A stretch of 64,000 nucleotides of DNA from Eremomyces bilateralis CBS 781.70 (GCF_010015585.1 NW_022985068.1:1815911-1879910), one strand, 5' to 3'; shown: positions 44,389-56,788, counted from the first letter of the stretch. Made by a program: numbers and translations. Notes: generated by a model not told the origin, from the sequence alone.

Positions 44389-46011
44389 ATTGTATACAGT
44401 CAATACTCTAAGATTAGGGCAACTGGTTACAATTTTGGATGTTTCTTGGAGTCTCAAAGTTTACTCATAAATGAAAAGAGATCAATTCAATCGAGCAGCA
44501 AACCCCAGAGCTGTTCATAGTCTCTAATGCCCCCCGCCCCGAGGCCGCACTGGTCGCGAGTCGCGGGTAAATACCACCGCTCAATTCCATCCTTGTTGTG
44601 AGAAATAGATGGGATCTTCAGGGTTAATTCAGGACAATCTTCCTCCAGACGGTCCCCCGGAGAGGATTTGGAGGCTGATGGTGGAACCGGGAATGTTTCC
44701 GGATGATCGAACCACGATGCTCTCTCCTCCTCCCCTCCGTTCATAATTCATTCCATCAATAAACGAACAGCCAACGGTTGCAATCGCTCATAACTACAAG
44801 CATCCAGTCACAGCCGATCATGCAAAAATCAACCGCCGCAGGACAATCAAGGAGCCATGCATGGAAATCTGCAGGTGATGGATTGCGGCGTTTACCCCAC
44901 GACTTCCCCCTGGAGTGATTGGTGGAACAATTCCATCTCCTGCTTCCTTTGACGACGTTTCTCCAACTTGTTCCTTCAACTTGTACGTCGGCTCTCCCAA
45001 TTTCTCACCACTGCATGCCAGAGCATGGCGCGACATTGGAAAGGATCCGTTATAAGGCCTGTTCAATGAGGAAAAAAACGCCCGTGGTTAGTCAATTGCA
45101 TAATTGGCATTCGTGTTCCTGCTCCTAAGCCCTCCGAATCCCCAGACTCTCTGCCCGTATGGCTGTCTCGACCTCTCGTGTGAAGATCCCCTCCCCATCT
45201 CCGCCAGGAATCAGGAACGATAACGGCCAATGAGGGACAATGTATCATCGCTGATGGTCTAGTCTTGTCTAGTCTTGTTACTGCTCCAAATTCTGGAAGC
45301 GGCCCGTCTTCAATCCCACGTCTTACAATCCCACGTCTTCCATTTCCCGTACAGCGGTTCGGATCATCGCGTTCACATTATGTCAAATTTTCCTTTGCTT
45401 CCCCCCCATAGACGCGGCTGTTCCGCTAATATCCCTCCGGCTATTCTTGGACCAGTCATGCTAAGACAGCGCCTCCATTCTCGTAAGATCCCCTCCACAT
45501 ACCGGTATCCTCGTCCCCTTTTGCCCCGGGAAATCAGACCAGGTTCGGGATGGACGGTTGATGCTATTTTTCCATGCTAGACGGGATCAGCTCCGAGCAT
45601 GTCCTAACATTTATATTAATGCCCTGTCCATAGATGCAGGTTGGGTAGAGTGTCGTGTGTATCACCTCAGCGAAATTCTTGGTTCTCTCGGTCCTTTCGC
45701 ACTCATCCTCCAGATCAATGTCCAGCTGACTTCCTTTCTATTGCATCTGTCAATTCCTCGGAGTCGTTCTCAATTTATTGCGATTCCTATCTAGGCTTCC
45801 CCGCATTCCTGCATGCAGTTCCTTAGAATCTGCATCTCACCAGCTGCCAGCGCTTTGACGGATCCTTCCGAACCATTGTGGTAGCAAGATCTATATAACA
45901 CGGAGAAAGCCCCGTTATATAGCCATCCATCCTTGTACTCAAAGCCGTAGTGACTGATTAACTTCTGGGGTTTCCAGAATCAAAGCATCGTCTAAGCATT
46001 GCACTGTCATC
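44389..46011. other. Divergent intergenic region between oxidoreductase and aldolase
   Basis: About 1.6 kb shared by two divergently transcribed metabolic genes. No convincing gene. Small direct repeats occur near 45258-45275 (GTCTAGTCTT twice) and 45310-45340 (CAATCCCACGTCTT twice). A TATA box lies at 45892. Confidence 0.5.
45892..45898 (+). promoter_or_regulatory. TATA box of the aldolase gene
   Basis: TATATAA lies about 115 bases before the ATG at 46012. Sequence match only. Confidence 0.45.
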
Positions 46012-47202
46012 ATGGCAACTGAGAGCGTCGTCACAAATGGGGCAGCAAATGGTCATACAGCAGATGGACCACTCTTGAATGGCAATCATTCAATCTCTGC
46101 CACCAATGGATCTTTCCATCCGCCTTCCGGAAGCCGGAACCCTCTCCGTCCTGGAATCTACTGTCCCGTCCTTACCTTCTTCGATGCAGACGACAACCTG
46201 GATCTTCAAGCCATCGGCGCCCATTCGGTCCGCCTGGCACAGGCCGGCCTGGTTGGCATTGTCACCATGGGCTCCAACGGCGAGGCGGTGCATCTGACCC
46301 GCGCCGAGAAAGTCATCGTTACTCGCACTGTCCGGGCAGCCTTGGATCAGGCCGGTTTCTCCCACATCCCCATCATGGTTGGAACGTCCGAGCAATCGGT
46401 CACACTCACCCTGGACTTAATCCACGAATCCGCCGCCGCAGGAGGAGAATACGCGCTGCTGGTTCCGCCCAGCTACTACCGAGCGGCCATGGATGACGCC
46501 GCCATCTACACCTACTTCACCTCCGTCGCCTCCGCTTCTCCCATCCCGCTCGTGCTCTACAACTACCCCGGCGCCGTCGCCGGCATCGACATGGATTCCG
46601 ACCTCCTGATCCGCATCTGCCAGCATCCCAACATCGTCGGCTGCAAGTTCACCTGCGGTAACAACGGCAAGCTCACCCGCGTCGCCCGCGCCATGAATGC
46701 CTTGCACCCCTCCACCCTCCCCAACCTGGACAACAAGACCAAGCCCGCTCCCACCGCCACGCTCATCCCCGGCCTCTCGGACGCGCCGGCGGGGCTTCCC
46801 ACCTCCTCCACCGAGGAGGCCAAGGGCATCCCGTACATGGCTTTCGGCGGAATGGCCGACTTCACCCTTCAAACCTTCGTCTCCGGCGGCTCGGGCATCA
46901 TCGCGGGTGGCGCCAATGTGTTCCCGAAAACCTGCGTGAGGGTGTGGAAGGCAATGGAATCACTCTCGTCGTCGCCCGACCCGCTCGCTACGCTGTCCGA
47001 GGCGGCGCGCCTGCAGCGGGTCCTCTCGACGGGGGACTGGGTGCTCACGAAGAGCGCCATCCCCGGCACCAAGTCGGCGTTGCAGAGTTACTTCGGGTAC
47101 GGCGGGTTCCCGAGGGCGCCGCTCAAGCGGTTGGATGAGGTGGAGGCGTTGAGGATTAAGGACGCGACGACGGAGCTGTGGGCGCTGGAGGCGGCGCTAT
47201 GA
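46012..47202 (+). CDS. DHDPS/NAL-superfamily aldolase
   Basis: A single exon of 396 residues. The first 45 residues are an Asn/Gly/Ser-rich extension (MATESVVTNGAANGHTADG). PLRPGIYCPVLTFFDADDNL opens the TIM barrel. The family motifs follow: TMGSNGEAVHLT (pyruvate carboxylate site), ALLVPPSYYRA, VLYNYPG with the catalytic Tyr, and IVGCKFTCGNNGK with the Schiff-base Lys in GCK. FGGMADFTLQTFVSGGSGIIAGGANVFP closes the barrel. The reaction type is retro-aldol cleavage of a 2-keto-3-deoxy acid to pyruvate and an aldehyde, or its reverse. Fungal relatives include the L-threo-3-deoxy-hexulosonate aldolase of galacturonate catabolism and uncharacterised dihydrodipicolinate-synthase-like proteins. 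Fungi do not make lysine through DHDPS, so a catabolic role is likelier. Codon use is strongly C-ending. Confidence 0.85.
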   Translation: MATESVVTNGAANGHTADGPLLNGNHSISATNGSFHPPSGSRNPLRPGIYCPVLTFFDADDNLDLQAIGAHSVRLAQAGLVGIVTMGSNGEAVHLTRAEKVIVTRTVRAALDQAGFSHIPIMVGTSEQSVTLTLDLIHESAAAGGEYALLVPPSYYRAAMDDAAIYTYFTSVASASPIPLVLYNYPGAVAGIDMDSDLLIRICQHPNIVGCKFTCGNNGKLTRVARAMNALHPSTLPNLDNKTKPAPTATLIPGLSDAPAGLPTSSTEEAKGIPYMAFGGMADFTLQTFVSGGSGIIAGGANVFPKTCVRVWKAMESLSSSPDPLATLSEAARLQRVLSTGDWVLTKSAIPGTKSALQSYFGYGGFPRAPLKRLDEVEALRIKDATTELWALEAAL

Positions 47203-47505
47203 CGCTTCACGGACGGTGACACAGATCGGCGTTGGGGGTGGGCGGGTGATGGACGATAATGCGGGGTGAAATATGAAATAGAGCAAGCATCCTCATCGTT
47301 CGAATTCGTGTAGTCTATTCCGCCAATTGAGTTGGATCATGCTGTACAAAGGGCCCACCGTCCGTCTATACCCTATACAAAATGAGCTCCATGTAGCTTT
47401 CGCTCCCTCGAGTCGCTTTTGTGGCATGATTTGCACGGACTGCCCATCCGCCGAACCTAGAGAACAGAAAAAATCTCCATCCATCTCTATCGCCTTCCAT
47501 CTCAA
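47203..47505. other. Intergenic between convergent genes, nothing seen
   Basis: 3' flanks of the aldolase gene and the TPR-DnaJ gene. Confidence 0.5.
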
Positions 47506-49857
47506 TCACCTCGAGAAGGGATACCCCCCAGGGAAGTTCCCGGCCCCTCGCCCCTGCCCCGGCATTCCTCCACCCGCAGAGTACGTCGAGAATGGGCTTC
47601 CGCCCATGCCGCCCATGCCGCCCATGCCACCCATCCCGCCGCCACCGAATCCTCCACCAGGTCTTCCGCCGCCGCCGGCGCCGCCGAAGAGGGAGAATAG
47701 CACCTCGGGGTCGATGGGGACGCCGCCCCCTCCGCCGCCGTGGAAGCCACCACCACCGCCGTACATGTCTGAGGGGTCCATGAGGTCGGCTCCAGAGTCG
47801 TAGTGAGCGCGTTTCCTGTGACAAAGCGGTTAGCAACAAATTCCGGGTATTAAGGGAGTTTCAGAGAGATACAACAACGTCTCTGAGGAGAAAAGTAAAG
47901 GGACACATACTGAGAATCACTCAAACACTCATACGCCTCCCCGACATCCTTGAACCTCTCCTCCGCCCCCTCCACCCCGATGTTCTTGTCGGGATGATGC
48001 AGCACCGCCAACTTCCGGTACGCTTTCTTGATCTCCATATCGCCCGCCTCCTTATCTACACCCAAGATCTTGTAGTAATCCTTCCGCTTGCTCTTCTTCA
48101 GCTCCAGCTCCGCCTTGCGAATTTCCGAATCGATGTTTGGTTCTCCGGGGTTGGACTCTTTGACCGCCTTCAGCTCCTTGACCGCATCTTCCCATCGCCC
48201 TTGCTGACCCCAGACGGTGGCGCGGGTTTTGATGGCCTTGGTGTATCTCGGATCGAACTTCAGTGCGGCGCTACAGTCCTCTTCCGCGGCGTCGTATTTC
48301 TTCAGCTTGAGGTTACACAACCCCCGATTATAAAGGATTTTCGCGTTCGTTAACCGCGCCGATGGGTCGATCTCCAAGGCGTCCGTATATTTGAGAATGG
48401 CTCGATGGAATGAGCCGGTCTTGAACAATGTATTTCCCTCCGCCTTGAGCGACTCCAGCCGCGACACCCGCTTATACAGCCGCGCCGCCTCCGTGAAGTC
48501 CGGATCGAGGTTCATGGCGTGCCGCAGGTGCTTGATCGCCCCGTCGCTGTCGCCGGAAAAGTACATCGCTTTGGCGCGCATCAGCAACGCGTCGGGATCG
48601 AGCCCGCCGGACGCTTCCCGTAGTAGCTGCATGGAAATCGATTCGGCCTCCCCGAGCGAGTTGGCGTTCCCCGAGGGGTTTGCGGCGCCCATACGGAGAT
48701 ACGCCGCGGCTTTCATGAGGCGCCATTTCCGCGGCCACGTTACGTAGGCTCCCAGGTGCCTTGCCGCGCGCTCGAGTGCGTGGAGGATCAGCGTGCCGCC
48801 AGCAGTCTGGTCGTCGAGGAGCATGTTCGCTTCTCCGATGGCTTTGCGCATCTCCACGGCGGGGGACATGTCGGTGGCGGACGGGGGAGGGGTGATCTTC
48901 GCGTAGATGGACAGGGCGGAGTCGTGGTTGCCCACGGCGACTTCGATGCGGGCCATGCGAAGGAGGATTTTGGGGTTGTTCGGGTCCATCATATCTGCGG
49001 CTCGGATGTCCTCCATGGCAGAGGTGTATCGGTTGGCTGACATGTATGCTGCGGCGCGGTTGGAGCGGTATGTGGGGCTGTTGGGGTCGGCTTCGATTGC
49101 TGTGATGCGATGTCAGAACCAGATGATCAAGAGGATGAATCAATACGAAGCAGTGAATCGAACCTTTGGTGTATTCCTGGATGGCTTTGTCATACTCCTT
49201 TGCCTTGAAAAACTTGTTGCCAGCGGCCTTGAATGTCTCCGCATCGGCCGAAGGCTTCGCTGCATCTTGTGTACGATGGGGAGGAGGCGCGGGGGGTGCA
49301 TCTCCATGAGCGGATGTGCCATTGACATTGGCGCCGTTGGCTTTCCGGGGGAATGTACCGGCCTTGTGGAGCGGGCTTCCCGGTCTCTGCGGAGTGGACT
49401 TGGATTTCACCGAGTCGGAATTGGTTCGATGGAGAGATGGGTTGGAGGGAGACGGGGTTGGCGTGCGAGTTTTCTCGCGGTCAACATCCATCGGGCTGCC
49501 CGTCGCATATTGTGAATTCTCGCTCATGGTGCTGCTGCGACTCAGGTGCGAGAAGCGTCTCTGCAGCTCGTCGGGAGGGAGGTTCAACGGGTGCGAATCG
49601 CGATTCTTGTCCTTCTTAGATGACTTTCCAGTCGAGGCGGTGCGGGAATGCTTCTTTTCTCGTCCACCGGATCCGGCGCTGGAGCTATCTTTCCGAGCCT
49701 CTTCCTTCTCGCCTTTGTCAGCAGTTCGTTTCGAGGGAGATTTCTTTTCAGGCGATGACGGCGGGGTAGACTCGACGGAGGGAGGGAGCGAGGTATCGAT
49801 CTTGTCAGCCAGTTTCTTCTTGGATTTTTGATTGAAGAAGTTGAGATTCGGCACCAT
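47506..49857 (-). CDS. TPR-DnaJ co-chaperone (DNAJC7-like)
   Basis: Exons 49857-49164, 49099-47911 and 47815-47506 (introns 64 and 95 bp) encode 730 residues. The first 200 are Ser/Lys/Pro-rich and disordered. Tetratricopeptide repeats fill about 205-560: [20 protein letters not shown] opens the first, [20 protein letters not shown] continues it, and later units include [19 protein letters not shown] and [20 protein letters not shown]. The J domain follows ([20 protein letters not shown], then [10 protein letters not shown]) with an intact HPD. The C-terminus is Gly/Met-rich, with repeated GGM units (47610-47650). The order TPR then J domain matches animal DNAJC7/TPR2, which passes clients between Hsp70 and Hsp90. 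Both joins are in frame. Confidence 0.93.
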
Positions 49858-51773
49858 GGCGGCGGATCGAAATCATGGAATCCCGGCGATAGGGCAAAGC
49901 TTGAGAGCCGGTGGGAGCGTTCCCTTTTTTCGGCAGAGTTCCCGTTGTCGTTTTTTTGGCCCAGGTCCTCTCGGCCCAAGTTCTTTTGGCCCAACGCTGG
50001 TACGCCGGTGCTTTAGGCTGTCAGAGTGATCAAAGTCCGTTGTCTATTATCAACTGATCCAATGCACACTCCTGTTCAGCACCGTCACAACTGACAGTTT
50101 GAGACCACCACCTTTATCCAAGGTTCCTGATACCAGGTATCTTGTTAGATGGTGAACGGGGCAACCGGGCAACCGGCAGAATATTATCGCTTCGATCGGT
50201 GGTATCACAAGAGTCGTTTCGAGCCCCCGTGCACTATCAATGCAAAGCTACAGGCAAGACCAAGCATGCATCGATCAGAACTGTTGAAGAGGCAAAAACA
50301 CGTGCTGATGAAGCGAAGGTTAGGAGAAGTGCACCACCCAGGAGACTCCATGAAGGCTCAAGCAAGATCAGCATGCACATTTCCAGGTGCCAGAAGGTTC
50401 GATAGGCCAAGGGAGGACGGTGTCTCTGTGCTGCGTCTGTGCAGAGGGCGGGTCTGGTCTACTGAGTGACCGGGTGCGCCAGTGAAAGTTCTCGTCAGCA
50501 TTTCTATGTCTATTTTAATTGCTATTACTATACCGACTTGTCTACCTCATTTCTGACCAGGTTTCCTGCTCATAGCCTTCAAAGGCCAGCTGTAATATGC
50601 CGTGTTGGGCAGTCATGGTGCCATTGGGGCCCAGTAGCGGATAGCTTTACAGAGTACCTACATGTACCAAACAGTTCACGGACAGCACGAGGTCAAGCCT
50701 AAGGGCATTCTCAAAAGGACTTCTGGGATTCAAGCAGTGTTGCATACCGTCATTGGTGTAGTGAACATCTGCATGGTTCTTGGGGGTGTATCACGAAGTC
50801 CAGACCAGACGACGGTTGAGCGTTGAATGGCTATTGTGAACCACCGCTGCAACTCCATTGCTGTATTCGTACTTATTACGATTCTCATCATTGGATCAAT
50901 AGGCACCTGCACCATCCAGGATTTCAGATATAATTGCAATATGTACCAAGGCATAGCGGCATGTCAATAAATCCGGTTTTCAATCGCTTGCCTTTGCCTA
51001 TGATGATTCCCGGTAGAAGCCTCCAGGCAAACGGATTGGAAGGATGATAATTGGCGCTATATTGCCCTGTATAGGACAGGATTACACGGCTGTATGCGGT
51101 ACCTACTGAAGCCAAAGCAAAGACAAAGCAAAGCCACAGCGGAGAATAAGAGTCCGCTATTATCATCACTGTAGGAGACGAGAAATAGGAAGTAGAGTCT
51201 AAAGAGACCGAGAGAGTCCAGGTCCCCTCATCCCTCATCGGAATCTCACTGCCTCCTCCTATTTCCGCATGCGACTTGAACCCCATTCCATTCCTCCCAC
51301 TCGCAACCATCTCTTTCCCCATTTCTAGAAGATACTATACCATCCTGTTCGGATCTGCCAAACAAAGCTCGAAGTAACCTCAAGCTTCTGTTTCCAAACT
51401 AACGTACTGTGACCTCGCCCACCACCAAACCACCCCACCAACGCTGTGTCCCTTCACCCGGTCATCAGTCACTAGCCCACCGACCTGAATCACCACCAGC
51501 TGACTACCATCTTCACCAGCCTCCCCCGCGGGTTCTGCAACGGGAGGGTTCTCTTGCTCTCCCCGTTAGAGAGAATCCCCTCGCTTCCTTCAATCTATCT
51601 AACACCATCTGAACACATCGAACATCATCTATCGTCCCCCTCTCCGCACGCCGAACCCGAGTTCCACCTCCCAGTGCTCTGCTGGCCCAGGAAACCTCCA
51701 TACCTCCATACGTATCTAGTACCTGCCGATCTCCTCAGCTCTACGGGCATCCAGCCAAGTTCCAAAAACGAAA
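49858..51773. other. Intergenic, no gene seen
   Basis: Divergent promoters of the TPR-DnaJ gene (minus) and Yippee gene (plus), 1.9 kb. The last 370 bases (about 51400-51770) are CCA/TCC-rich and look like a 5' leader. Open frames in the middle lack any domain. Confidence 0.5.
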
Positions 51774-52202
51774 ATGGGGCTCGCATACAACGTCTACCTC
51801 TCCTCCACCAAGATCTACGGCTGCAAGGTGTGCAAGACGCACCTCTCCAACCACGACGACATCATCAGCCGGGTATGTTCTTTCCAATCCCTTGCAATCC
51901 CTCTCCCACACAGCCCCTCCTCCTTCCAAGCATATATCGTCCCCAACTGACCCTCCCCTCCCCCTCAGAACTTCCGTGGCCAACACGGCAAAGCCTACCT
52001 CTTCGAGACTGTCGTCAACATCAGTATCGGCGACCCGGGCGAACGCAGCATGACGACCGGCAAGCACATCGTGCGCGACATCGCCTGCAAGCAGTGCAAC
52101 GAAACAGTCGGCTGGAAGTACGACAAGGCCTACGAGCCGTCCGAGAAGTATAAGGAAGGGAAGTTCATCCTGGAGGCCGAGCTGCTTTGCACCGTGACGT
52201 AA
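51774..52202 (+). CDS. Yippee-family zinc-binding protein
   Basis: Exons 51774-51872 and 51969-52202 (96 bp intron, phase 0) encode 110 residues. MGLAYNVYLSSTKIYGCKVC opens the Yippee fold. The two zinc-binding CxxC pairs are GCKVCKTHLSNHDD and IACKQCNETVGWKYDKAYE, 53 residues apart. FRGQHGKAYLFETVVNISIG and TTGKHIVRDIAC are nearly invariant in eukaryotic Yippee/YPEL proteins. The end GKFILEAELL is also typical. Yeast Moh1 and animal YPEL proteins belong here; animal YPEL5 and yeast Moh1 have been linked to the CTLH/GID ubiquitin ligase. Length is standard. Confidence 0.96.
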
Positions 52203-53557
52203 GGGTGCGGGGGTCCTGAGGCGAGGGCTGATGATGATTATGATGGGTTGGAGTATGGATTTGTATCGGCGCTGGTGGGGAGGGCGTATGGATATGGCGT
52301 TTGGCGTCGTTTATATCTCGAAAGGCGAGGCGAGCGTATGAAGAGGAGCCCGTGGTTCTCATCAACAACTAAGGTGCCCTCATCACTCAAACTCGTCTCG
52401 CTCGGAGTAAGGCATGCTACTCGCAGCCTGACAAATGGCGTAGTCCGGAACAGGTAATGGGACAAACACTTAAGTTTACTGAACGATTTATATATGGCAG
52501 TCCAACGCTCAACGGCAACATTTTACTCTACTCTTCGGCTTCCGAACGCCCGGATCGCAGGCGCCATACCATCCCGCGAATCGTGGGGTGCCATGGCTCC
52601 GTTACGTGACCATGTTATCAAACAACCCGACAATTCCTGTAGATATCCGTGCCGTTGCCCATCCTCGTTCGAGTGCCATCTAGGGATTGGCGGAGACCAC
52701 CCTGGTGCTTCCTCTCCTGCTCAGGACGGTCTTGTATGCTCACCCTGTCCATCCGCTCAGGAACAACCGTCTGCGTCTTATTTGCCTTCATTTCTGGCCT
52801 AGAATATGTCTCGAGTTTCCAGCGGAGTTCTCGTCCCGAATTATCTCCGACGCGTGCTCATATGGCGAGCAGAATCGCAGGCCAGTGTGATGCCATCCCG
52901 ATGGCTCATGTCGCCCAATCTCAATCCCGGGACACAGGTGGACCTCCCCCGCTCAATAATACCGACCGACACTGTACGTTGCATCGTTGCAAAACGTTTT
53001 ACGCGTCTGCAGGCAGCTCTTATCATGATTGAATACATCATTATTCTATTCTACCCGTCGATTCCACCTCGGGACATAAACACTTAGGGCCGGAAATACC
53101 GAGTGCTGACAACCCCCCGGTAGCAAATGCCTGTGGATGCTCCAAAGTCCGCTGCACAGTACCCCGCCATGGCCGATTACGGTAGTTTCGGGGGTGCGGG
53201 ATATTGAGCCGATGAACGTCCAAGAGAGGGGCTAGACTGGATGGATATTAAATGCCGCCGTGGGGCAATGGCCTCAAATGGCATCAGATGAATTTCAGAG
53301 TTTGTTGCATTGAGAGGTTCTTTTGCTTTCCTATTCATCTTATTCTGCCTGACAACTTTTCTCCTTTTCGGCATTCATCAAACGTCAGTTAAAAGAGGTG
53401 GGCATCTTCAGATACAACCTTCTTGTCCGGTCCAGATTGCCATTCGGTTACCCCCGGCGACTATATTTCCGAATCTGTCCCTGTCCGATCCGTGAGTCCG
53501 TAAAAGTTACGTGACCGTTGATATTGGAAAGTATTTCCCTTCATTAAAAGAGGCATC
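52203..53557. other. Intergenic, no gene seen
   Basis: 3' flank of Yippee and promoter of the alcohol dehydrogenase gene. Several short open frames show no domain. No repeats noticed. Confidence 0.5.
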
Positions 53558-54915
53558 ATGGCGAAAGAGACAATGAAAGCGGTGGTGTTCAAGGGGCCAA
53601 AGCACGTGGTCGTGGAGGAACGACCAGTTCCCAAGATTCAAGATCCCAAAGACATCATCGTCAAGGTGGATGCTACGGCACTGTGCGGAAGGTATGGTAT
53701 CACGGAATACCGCAGCCAAGTCCGGCTTACTGACGGTGCTTCAGCGAGCTCCATGTCTACCGGGGCCACCAGCCCAGTCCGACGGGCTTCATCATGGGGC
53801 ATGAGTTCACCGGAGTGGTCGAGAAGGTGGGAAGTTCGGTGAAGACGGTCCAAAAGGGAGATAAGATCGTGTCACCGTTCACTCTGTCCTGGTATGCCGG
53901 ACCTGAAGCCGCAGGTCGACCCCTTCCCCAAGCTTTGTGTATCCTCTGGCTGAAATAGTTGGTCGGTAGCGGAGAATGCTTCTATTGCGCCCATGGCTTC
54001 TCCTCCCGGTGCGCGAACGGACTACTGTTCGGCTCGGCTGGTCTAGATGGCGGGCAGGCGGAATATGTGCGTTAACCCGTCCGATCCGACTGAATCAGCA
54101 ATTTACCGTTGAACAGGTCCGCATTCCGTTCGCCGATACCACGGTAATGAAAGCCCCCGCCGAAATCGAAGACAAGTACCTCGTCCTGATGGCCGACATT
54201 TTCCCCACCGGCTATTACGCAGCGCACAACGGCTTCAAGCACCTCACGCCCGATGTCATTGCAACTTCCACGGTCCTGTTGCTCGGGTGTGGTCCGGTCG
54301 GTCTTTGCGCGCTCGTCAATGCGTTGGACTACAAACCCAAACATCTGCTGGCAGTCGACGGGGTGGACAGCCGGTTAGACCTGGCGAAAGGGCTCGGGGC
54401 GGAGCCGTGGAACTTCATGACCAACCGTGATGGTCTGGACAAGCGAGTTCGAGAGCTGACGGACGGACGGGGCGTGGATGTGGTCATCGAGGTGGTGGGG
54501 TCCAGCCCGGCGTTGAGGATGGGATTCGATCTCCTCCGACCGTGGGGAATCCTGAGCAGTGCAGGAGTGCACAACGGAGAGGTGAGTGATGCTTGAAATC
54601 CGGCGCGACCGATAATCTGACGGTGTTAGATCCCGTGGACTGCCAATCAAGCATATGGCAAGAATCTTCGCATCCAGATGGGACGCTGTCCGGTGCGGTC
54701 CATCTTCCCCGAAGCTTTGAAGCAGCTGGAGAAGAAGCAGCATCTACTCAGGTAAGTCATGTCTCGGTCCACTACACTCCTTGAACCTCGTGGTTTACCT
54801 GACGAAAAATAGCTTCATGGCGGACAAGATCATGCCATTGTCAGAAGCTGTGGAAGGATATGAACTGTTCGACGGCATGAAGGTCCAGAAAGTGGTGTTT
54901 GAGGGCCAAAAATGA
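53558..54915 (+). CDS. Zinc-dependent alcohol dehydrogenase (MDR family)
   Basis: Six exons: 53558-53691, 53745-53891, 53970-54066, 54117-54581, 54630-54751 and 54813-54915 (introns 48-78 bp). They encode 355 residues. MKAVVFKGPKHVVVEERPVP starts the GroES-like domain. Catalytic zinc ligands are Cys in DATALCGSELH and His/Glu in FIMGHEFTGVV. The structural zinc lobe is CGECFYCAHGFSSRC, rebuilt only when exons 2 and 3 are joined. The nucleotide-binding domain has VLLLGCGPVGLCALVNAL with AVDGVDSRLDLAKGLGA; the Asp after the second strand suggests NAD preference. The end is MKVQKVVFEGQK. Relatives include fungal zinc dehydrogenases of the glutathione-independent formaldehyde dehydrogenase group. 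Substrate is unknown. Five introns in 1.36 kb is dense, but every join is in frame with good splice sites. Confidence 0.93.
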
Positions 54916-56788
54916 TCGACTGGAAGCTGGGTGAAGTTCGATTCATGAGTGTACTTAGTTGGATATCGCGTCCAGTGCAATATTGGTTCCAGTCCCTCCT
55001 TGCTTAAGTATGCATTAACAAGATTCCTAAGAATGTGATGGGATGAGACACCGAGGGCCAAATCACCATGAAATAGATGGAAGTTCCAAGTTCACTTGGT
55101 CAAGTGAGAGAACGATTTACGTTGACGCTTTGATACCATGCCAAATTGGAGGGCTTAACTGGCAACCGGTGTCTCTTAAGACTGACATGATTCTGTCCTC
55201 ACCGTCACATTGGACAACCTCACCAGCCGGCAGCCAACCAACCAACCAGACATCCTTACTTTAGCTACATGTAGCTCTGCGCGAGCTGGCGCAGGCAAGG
55301 GAAAAGATAGTGCCGGTTTCAAGAGCAGCTCACTGCAGGTAATGGTGGAGCTCATGGATGCGAATTGTGATGGGTTACTTGACCGACTCCAGTACCTTGG
55401 ATTCGTCGGAGGCGAGGACAAGACTCAAAAATGCCAGGGATGAATGTTTCCGGATTATTCCAATTCGTTGACATGAATGTGGGATTGGACGTATCGGCGA
55501 ATTCCTCTGGGGCGTTTGGATCGATGATCGCTATGATGCCCTGGTGGCGGGTGGCTATCCCTCTCCTCGCTTGTGCTATCTACTAGGGGACTTGGAGAAA
55601 TTTTGGTTGAAGCACAAGTACGATATTATTGTCGGTGTTAATACAGGATGGTCAAGGGAAATGATCAACTAGGGGACCCTGATTGGCAATCCAAGGGTTT
55701 AATGAATTAGCTAGATGATTTCTAAATAGGGTAATAATAGTCATATTATTATTGAATTAGGACTTTGGCCATGAAGGCATTCTGTTTTCTGAACATCTGT
55801 ACCAGTATATCATGCAAGATCCAAAGCCGAACTGTCCAGCTCTTTGGTTAGTAGTAGACAACGGAAATACCTTAGTTCTAATAACGTGAACTAGAGGCTC
55901 AAACATGAAACATAGAAGGGGCTCGCTAAGCGGGGAGAAGTCCCTAACATGACTGCACAACACCAATGCACATGCTGGGGCTCAAGGCGAAGTGAACTTT
56001 AGCATCCCACATGGCCACAGTCCACACAGTCACATAGTCACATTCACAGTCTCACACACACAGGGCACGTGCATGGACCATGAGAGAGAAAAATGGAAAA
56101 TCACAGTGAGAGGGCAGATGGCAGACACACACGAACCCCTCCTTCCCTCTGGAACACTAATCGCACTGGCCCGTTCTTTCCCTCTTTCTCTCTCTTTCCC
56201 TCTGTCTTTCCACTTTCCACGTTCCTGCCCTCTCTCCATTCGTTCCTCCCAATCCTGGCTCCACCTCCTGCACCGCCGACTTCTCTCTACACACAACCAC
56301 GGACCAATCACGTGCCCCCACTACCTCCCACCACCGCCGCTCCTCTCCTCTCACTTCTCCCACTGAGTCCAACTCCTTCTGCACCTTTTTCCTTTCGCCT
56401 CCTCCTCGCAACCTTTCTACCGCCTCTTCTCTTCTCCTCCTCCTCCACCCATCTCTCAACGTCACTCAAACTTTCTATCACCACTCTCGATCTTCGCTCC
56501 CACTCCGCTTCCTCCCTCCCTCTCTCACTCCCCTTCACCTTTCTTCTCACCACCAATCTCATTCTCCATCTTCCATCCCCGTGTCCATAACCCTGGGCAC
56601 TCTTTCGCTTCCATTCCGCTCCGCGCCCTTCCTTCCACCTCTCTTGAAGGATCTCAGTGTATGTTCCACGCTATCGTACATCCAGGCACCGGAGGGCCGG
56701 TAAATCTGACCGTTACTAGCATCGCGACATTCCCCTCGACTCAATCCTCCCCGACATCTTCGTCGCGCCACCTCGTTCCCCATTTACA
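54916..56788. other. Intergenic with a long pyrimidine-rich leader
   Basis: The first part (54916-55990) shows nothing. From about 56130 to 56650 the plus strand is strongly C/T-rich (runs such as CTTTCTCTCTCTTTCCCTC), probably the promoter and 5' leader of the KH-domain gene. Open frames here are products of this composition. Confidence 0.55.
56130..56650 (+). promoter_or_regulatory. Pyrimidine-rich tract upstream of the KH-protein gene
   Basis: About 500 bases almost purine-free on the plus strand, ending about 140 bases before the ATG at 56789. CT-rich blocks before the transcription start are known for highly expressed fungal genes. The role here is inferred from position and composition. 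Confidence 0.5.

Noticed and set aside
44487-44744. 85-residue minus-strand frame with charged composition
   Set aside because: No recognisable domain or exon partners. It could be a relic, but nothing supports it.
49328-49831. Plus-strand frames opposite the DnaJ gene's first exon
   Set aside because: Antisense shadows of the Ser/Lys-rich N-terminal region.
56130-56650. Ser/Pro/Leu-rich frames in the pyrimidine tract
   Set aside because: Low-complexity C/T sequence gives long open frames on both strands with no protein features.
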